64,000 nt of DNA. Origin: CAYWWY01 sp964580185. Its GTDB lineage: Bacteria > Thermotogota > Thermotogae > MWEM01. The notes under the pieces were generated by a model, which saw only the letters and a list, made by a program, of their open reading frames with translations, ran no database searches and was not told where the DNA came from. Both the position numbers and the translations under genes were made by a program. The DNA is taken from positions 10,789 to 74,788 of the forward strand of contig CAZOJQ010000006.1 in the NCBI GenBank assembly GCA_964580185.1, in the 5' to 3' direction. Shown here one piece after another: positions 62,001 through 64,000 of the stretch; position 1 is the first letter of the stretch, and every line of letters begins with the position of its first letter.

Positions 62001-62414
62001 AGAACGAGGAACCGCTTGGGGGATCGACGCGAAATCTCCCTCTGGATCCGCATCGATATCCAATCCACCCTCATCCAAGGATGATTTCAATTCGGCGCCC
62101 AGAGCAACCACGTGCTCGCACAAAACCCCATTTTGTCCCTGAGGGCAATTGCAGTAGTGTTGAAGGCGAAAGGAAGCCTCATGATCGGAAGAAATCAGGG
62201 TGAAGGAAGCCGAATAGACCATGGATCCGATCACTGAACCATGCAGATGCAACCCCTGCGCATCTTGTGTTCCTTTGACAAAATACACCCATTTGTTTAA
62301 GAGATACTTCCTGGCGCGTTGCGTTAGATCGTATGGCGTCCTTGCCATAAACTGCTGCAAAGCCTTTTCCAGCTCTCCTACTTGATATCCCAGCGTATGA
62401 TGCATCCGATCCAA
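59094..62414 (-). CDS. SWIM-domain SNF2 family helicase
   Basis: A 1106-residue protein. The N-terminal SWIM zinc finger is near residues 88-103 (CNCPQGQNGVLCEHV, pattern CxC...CxH), followed by a long SNF2-associated region. The SNF2 ATPase starts near residue 660: motif I DDMGLGKTIQ, DEAQ box DEAQFIKN near 776, motif III SGTPIENTPRDI, and C-terminal LVFSQFAQM, VHGGVRNRS, and DRTHRIGQTRPVNVYR. Translocase, probably transcription or DNA-repair related. TTG start 62414 has GGAGG 5 nt before; ATG 62405 is the alternative. It is a single gene with its own promoter. Confidence 0.93.
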   Translation of the reverse strand: MDRMHHTLGYQVGELEKALQQFMARTPYDLTQRARKYLLNKWVYFVKGTQDAQGLHLHGSVIGSMVYSASFTLISSDHEASFRLQHYCNCPQGQNGVLCEHVVALGAELKSSLDEGGLDIDADPEGDFASIPQAVPRSSLSQGLKRIQYYRDLLSEFHQALYTRPVHFLQDYISLVDPRRMSVEVIRDRFDLKLAFFAERVGKRGNTLKTSPRRVRFSEIVKYQDPVFSQVQTVGYPENPDSAEGKLVVTSIFQMMKVFCDFPRFYWDKDREPVRFGPSLELEIRPALIQNQDLLKIHFINRSEGISIPFEQILLRGPSASYPYPALYGRAPDLGICCDGVVYPVKTPLSKERILSLVHYLGQIPLNQLTESMKAHLFEEILSPLVGGHLHLNGPAFSLSDHPTLVEPVAIFQLDSTEGMHELRVLFRYGKKEIAWVDRREQIIDHDQSTIYARNWEYEKQVIEVFESGCHMQMIEGMNPVYLDHPMIMEILDFLYNAKKPIMTGERVVIRLDERLRASVPKKARIRVDAQSGVDWFEIQLRGECGGEEISPIVLKRILEEKKKYVEVDGAAFKVDSRLIQQINRYLDRYRTDAREEAEDASLRFQIPWYEQQILERLPSELFESDERYLSFQKGFWNLDQVPAYPIPDSFQGSLRSYQIQGYRWLRFLEEYGLHGVLADDMGLGKTIQTICLMAARKESTKSFKALVVAPLSVLDNWARELSRFTPSIRVVKYHGAQRSAKKINHSSVHVVVTSYALLRQDIDIFLERKWDYLILDEAQFIKNKATATFRQIRKVPASNRVALSGTPIENTPRDIKGIFDFLMPGFLGSDRRFEQDYLRDLPRMQEKIRPFILRRKKDEVLKELPPKTIENLFIDMPPPQESMYKERYAEAKREIESMLADQSSLHKHHWKILTHLIRLRQLACHCGILNPSMTGSEYSGKIQALDELLEGICSEGHKVLVFSQFAQMVDLISRHLKGQRKDHLVIHGGVRNRSEIIQQFNENEDQQILLLTLKVGGLGLNLTRASYVVLFDPWWNPATEIQAIDRTHRIGQTRPVNVYRLFSTGTIEEKVLQLQERKLKWASEVLDYQTAQSDMEYIEQLRSLL

Positions 62415-62466
62415 GATTCCCTCCCAAAACTATCGGTTTTTTGATTCAACCACCAATGATTAGACG

Positions 62467-62475
62467 ATTATACCA
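62467..62475 (-). promoter_or_regulatory. Extended -10 promoter element for the SNF2 helicase gene
   Basis: The minus strand reads TGGTATAAT, 53 nt upstream of the TTG start. Confidence 0.6.
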
Positions 62476-62539
62476 TATAATGCAACGGATTCGCTATCTT
62501 TGTTTTTTTACCCCCTTCAGACCATCACAATTCAACCGG

Positions 62540-62567
62540 TTGCGGTCCTGGAAAAATGTGCTATAAT
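62540..62567 (+). promoter_or_regulatory. Promoter for the second family 5 binding protein
   Basis: TTGCGG and TATAAT separated by 16 nt, 52 nt before the ATG. Confidence 0.6.
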
Positions 62568-62618
62568 AAACCACCATGATCACCCCCATTCGTTGGGTAA
62601 TTTGAAAGGAGGAGTACT

Positions 62619-64000
62619 ATGTGGCGTAAGGTACTTGTTTTAACGCTTGCAGTAGTCTTGGTGGGAGTAGCGGGGTTTGGGCAGGTCAAGAATCCGGACA
62701 CAATGATTTACCTTCCCTTTGGCCAACCAGAAACGTTGGATCCTCACTATGCCTATGACACATCCAGCAGTCAAGCGATATTCAACATGTACGACTCATT
62801 GATCCGATATGACCACTCACGCATTGACGCATTCCTTCCCATGATTTCGGAAAAAGTCCCTACAGTGGAAAACGGTTTGATTCGTGACGGCGGTAGAACC
62901 ATTGAGTTTCCGATACGAGAAGGGGTGAAGTTCCATTCTGGAAACACCTTAACTCCAGAGGACGTTGCATGGTCTATCAAAAGAGGGATCCTGTTTGATC
63001 GTTCTGCCGGACCCATGAAACTCCTTATCGAAGCCCTTTCAGGCGCTGAATACTATGGGATCCGAGATTGGTTCGAAGGGCATTCCGGTATGGCTTGGTC
63101 TGACGCTGTAACCCAAGATCGAATGGTAAAGTCAGCTGAAGCCCGAACAAAACTCATTGCGTTTTACAACGAAGTCGTAGACCCAATCGTTACCGTTGAA
63201 GGAAATAGTGTCATTTTCCATTTGAACCGTTCCTATGGACCATTCCTCTTCCAAGTGACCCATTACAGCAGTTGGGCTTCCATCATCGACAGCCAATGGG
63301 CGATTGCCAACGGCGCGTGGGATGGGAATGCTGACGGTTGGTGGAGATGGAACGACCTGCAACCAACCGAGACCCCTCTCCACACGAAAGTTGCGGGAAG
63401 CGGTCCGTATAAGCTGGTCGAATGGGACCAGGGAAACCAAAGAATAGTCCTCGAACGATTTGATGGGTATTGGCAAGGGCCTGCTCCGATGAAAAACGTC
63501 ATTATTTGGGGTGTTGATGAATTCTCCACACGAAAAGCCATGCTCCTCGCTGGAGATGCGGACCTAATCAATGTTCCCAACCAGTTCATCGACCAATTTG
63601 AAAATGTTCCAGGAATCCGCTCCGTAACTGGATTCCCCTTGGCTTCGGTTACAAACATCCATATGAACTGGGGCGTTGATCCCCGCAGTGAATACCTAGG
63701 CAGCGGAAAGCTTGACGGTCGTGGGATTCCACCGGATTTCTTTACCGACATTCATGTTCGCCGCGCCATTGTCCACCTAATTAATTACGACGCTTATATG
63801 GCAGATGTGCTTAGCGGTCTGGGTAAATTGGTTCCCACCGATATGCCCGAAGGGTACCTTGGTTTTGATGACACCCTCCCCAAAGCCTCCTTTAACCTAG
63901 CTCTTGCAGAAAGAGAGCTCAAACAGGCGTGGGGCGGAAAACTCTGGGAAGTGGGATTTGTCCTGCCCGCATTGTATAATACGGGAAATATGATGCGACA
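62619..64000 (+). CDS. Peptide/oligosaccharide ABC substrate-binding protein (family 5), C-terminus off the window
   Basis: At least 460 residues visible of a family 5 binding protein with signal peptide MWRKVLVLTLAVVLVGVAGF. It has PETLDPHYAYDTSS, the segment EFPIREGVKFHSGNTLTPEDVAWSIKR, GSGPYKLVEWDQGNQRIVLERFDGYW and VRRAIVHLINYDAYM. AAAGGAGG is 5 nt before ATG 62619. It is more diverged from the DppA-like protein at 41048 than a recent duplicate would be. It runs off the window edge; a transporter is expected downstream. Confidence 0.92.
   Translation, partial: MWRKVLVLTLAVVLVGVAGFGQVKNPDTMIYLPFGQPETLDPHYAYDTSSSQAIFNMYDSLIRYDHSRIDAFLPMISEKVPTVENGLIRDGGRTIEFPIREGVKFHSGNTLTPEDVAWSIKRGILFDRSAGPMKLLIEALSGAEYYGIRDWFEGHSGMAWSDAVTQDRMVKSAEARTKLIAFYNEVVDPIVTVEGNSVIFHLNRSYGPFLFQVTHYSSWASIIDSQWAIANGAWDGNADGWWRWNDLQPTETPLHTKVAGSGPYKLVEWDQGNQRIVLERFDGYWQGPAPMKNVIIWGVDEFSTRKAMLLAGDADLINVPNQFIDQFENVPGIRSVTGFPLASVTNIHMNWGVDPRSEYLGSGKLDGRGIPPDFFTDIHVRRAIVHLINYDAYMADVLSGLGKLVPTDMPEGYLGFDDTLPKASFNLALAERELKQAWGGKLWEVGFVLPALYNTGNMMR

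Noticed and set aside
1..64000. CRISPR arrays, insertion sequences, phage genes and restriction systems
   Set aside because: No regularly spaced direct repeats, transposases, integrases or methylase/nuclease pairs were seen in the window.

Overview
The window is a 64 kb bacterial chromosome segment of roughly 48% GC, densely packed, with genes on both strands and many 4-nt start/stop overlaps. I see no phage, insertion sequence, CRISPR array or rRNA. My best guess is a member of Thermotogota or a close relative, at moderate confidence. The reasons are a MalG-type permease carrying a very large insert after its first membrane helix, many sugar and peptide ABC importers without their own ATPase, a fliK-flgD-TIGR02530-flgE flagellar block, and a Sir2 protein and HD-GYP sensor of the types found there. 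Family-level recognition only was possible. Several minus-strand promoters share an extended -10 of the form TGnTATAAT.

Layout: 1-3747 (minus) is an alpha-amylase (cut by the window edge), a histidine phosphatase and a nitroreductase-like gene. 3842-11602 (minus) is one tight operon: response regulator, sensor kinase, two TolC-like proteins, a membrane fusion protein, and a MacB/LolD-type ATPase and permease. 11771-15493 (plus) holds a PLP enzyme, a PleD-like diguanylate cyclase and a periplasmic-binding lipoprotein. 15536-17384 (minus) is a NarX/NarL-type pair. 17617-19260 (plus) has two tandem paralogous lipoproteins and a small metal-binding HMA protein. 19347-24242 has MalF/MalG-like permeases and two exported proteins. 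A tRNA-Val follows on the minus strand.

24532-34304 (plus) is gatA-gatB, a small membrane protein, and the flagellar hook block (MotE/YlxF-like, FliK, FlgD, TIGR02530-type protein, FlgE). Three tRNAs (Lys, Leu, Gly) and an exported unknown follow. 35276-40209 (minus) is wecB, a PfkB kinase, dus, and then psuK-psuG for pseudouridine breakdown. 40312-46919 (plus) is an HPP-family membrane protein and a complete dppABCDF-type peptide importer. 47018-55577 (minus) holds comFB, two TrkA-like proteins with a response regulator and asnS, then nadE, an HD-GYP sensor and a sirtuin. 55991-58979 (plus) is a sugar importer (permease, permease, binding protein) behind an intrinsic attenuator. The end has a SWIM/SNF2 helicase (minus) and a partial second peptide-binding protein (plus).

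The most unusual observations are: a GatA whose catalytic Lys and cis-Ser positions are Ser and Gly, next to an apparently intact GatB; a 50-codon leader reading frame with its own ribosome binding site that runs through an intrinsic terminator and overlaps the start of a sugar permease; a pair of split TrkA-type proteins made with a response regulator; tandem orphan lipoproteins; and two different TolC-like genes in one efflux operon.
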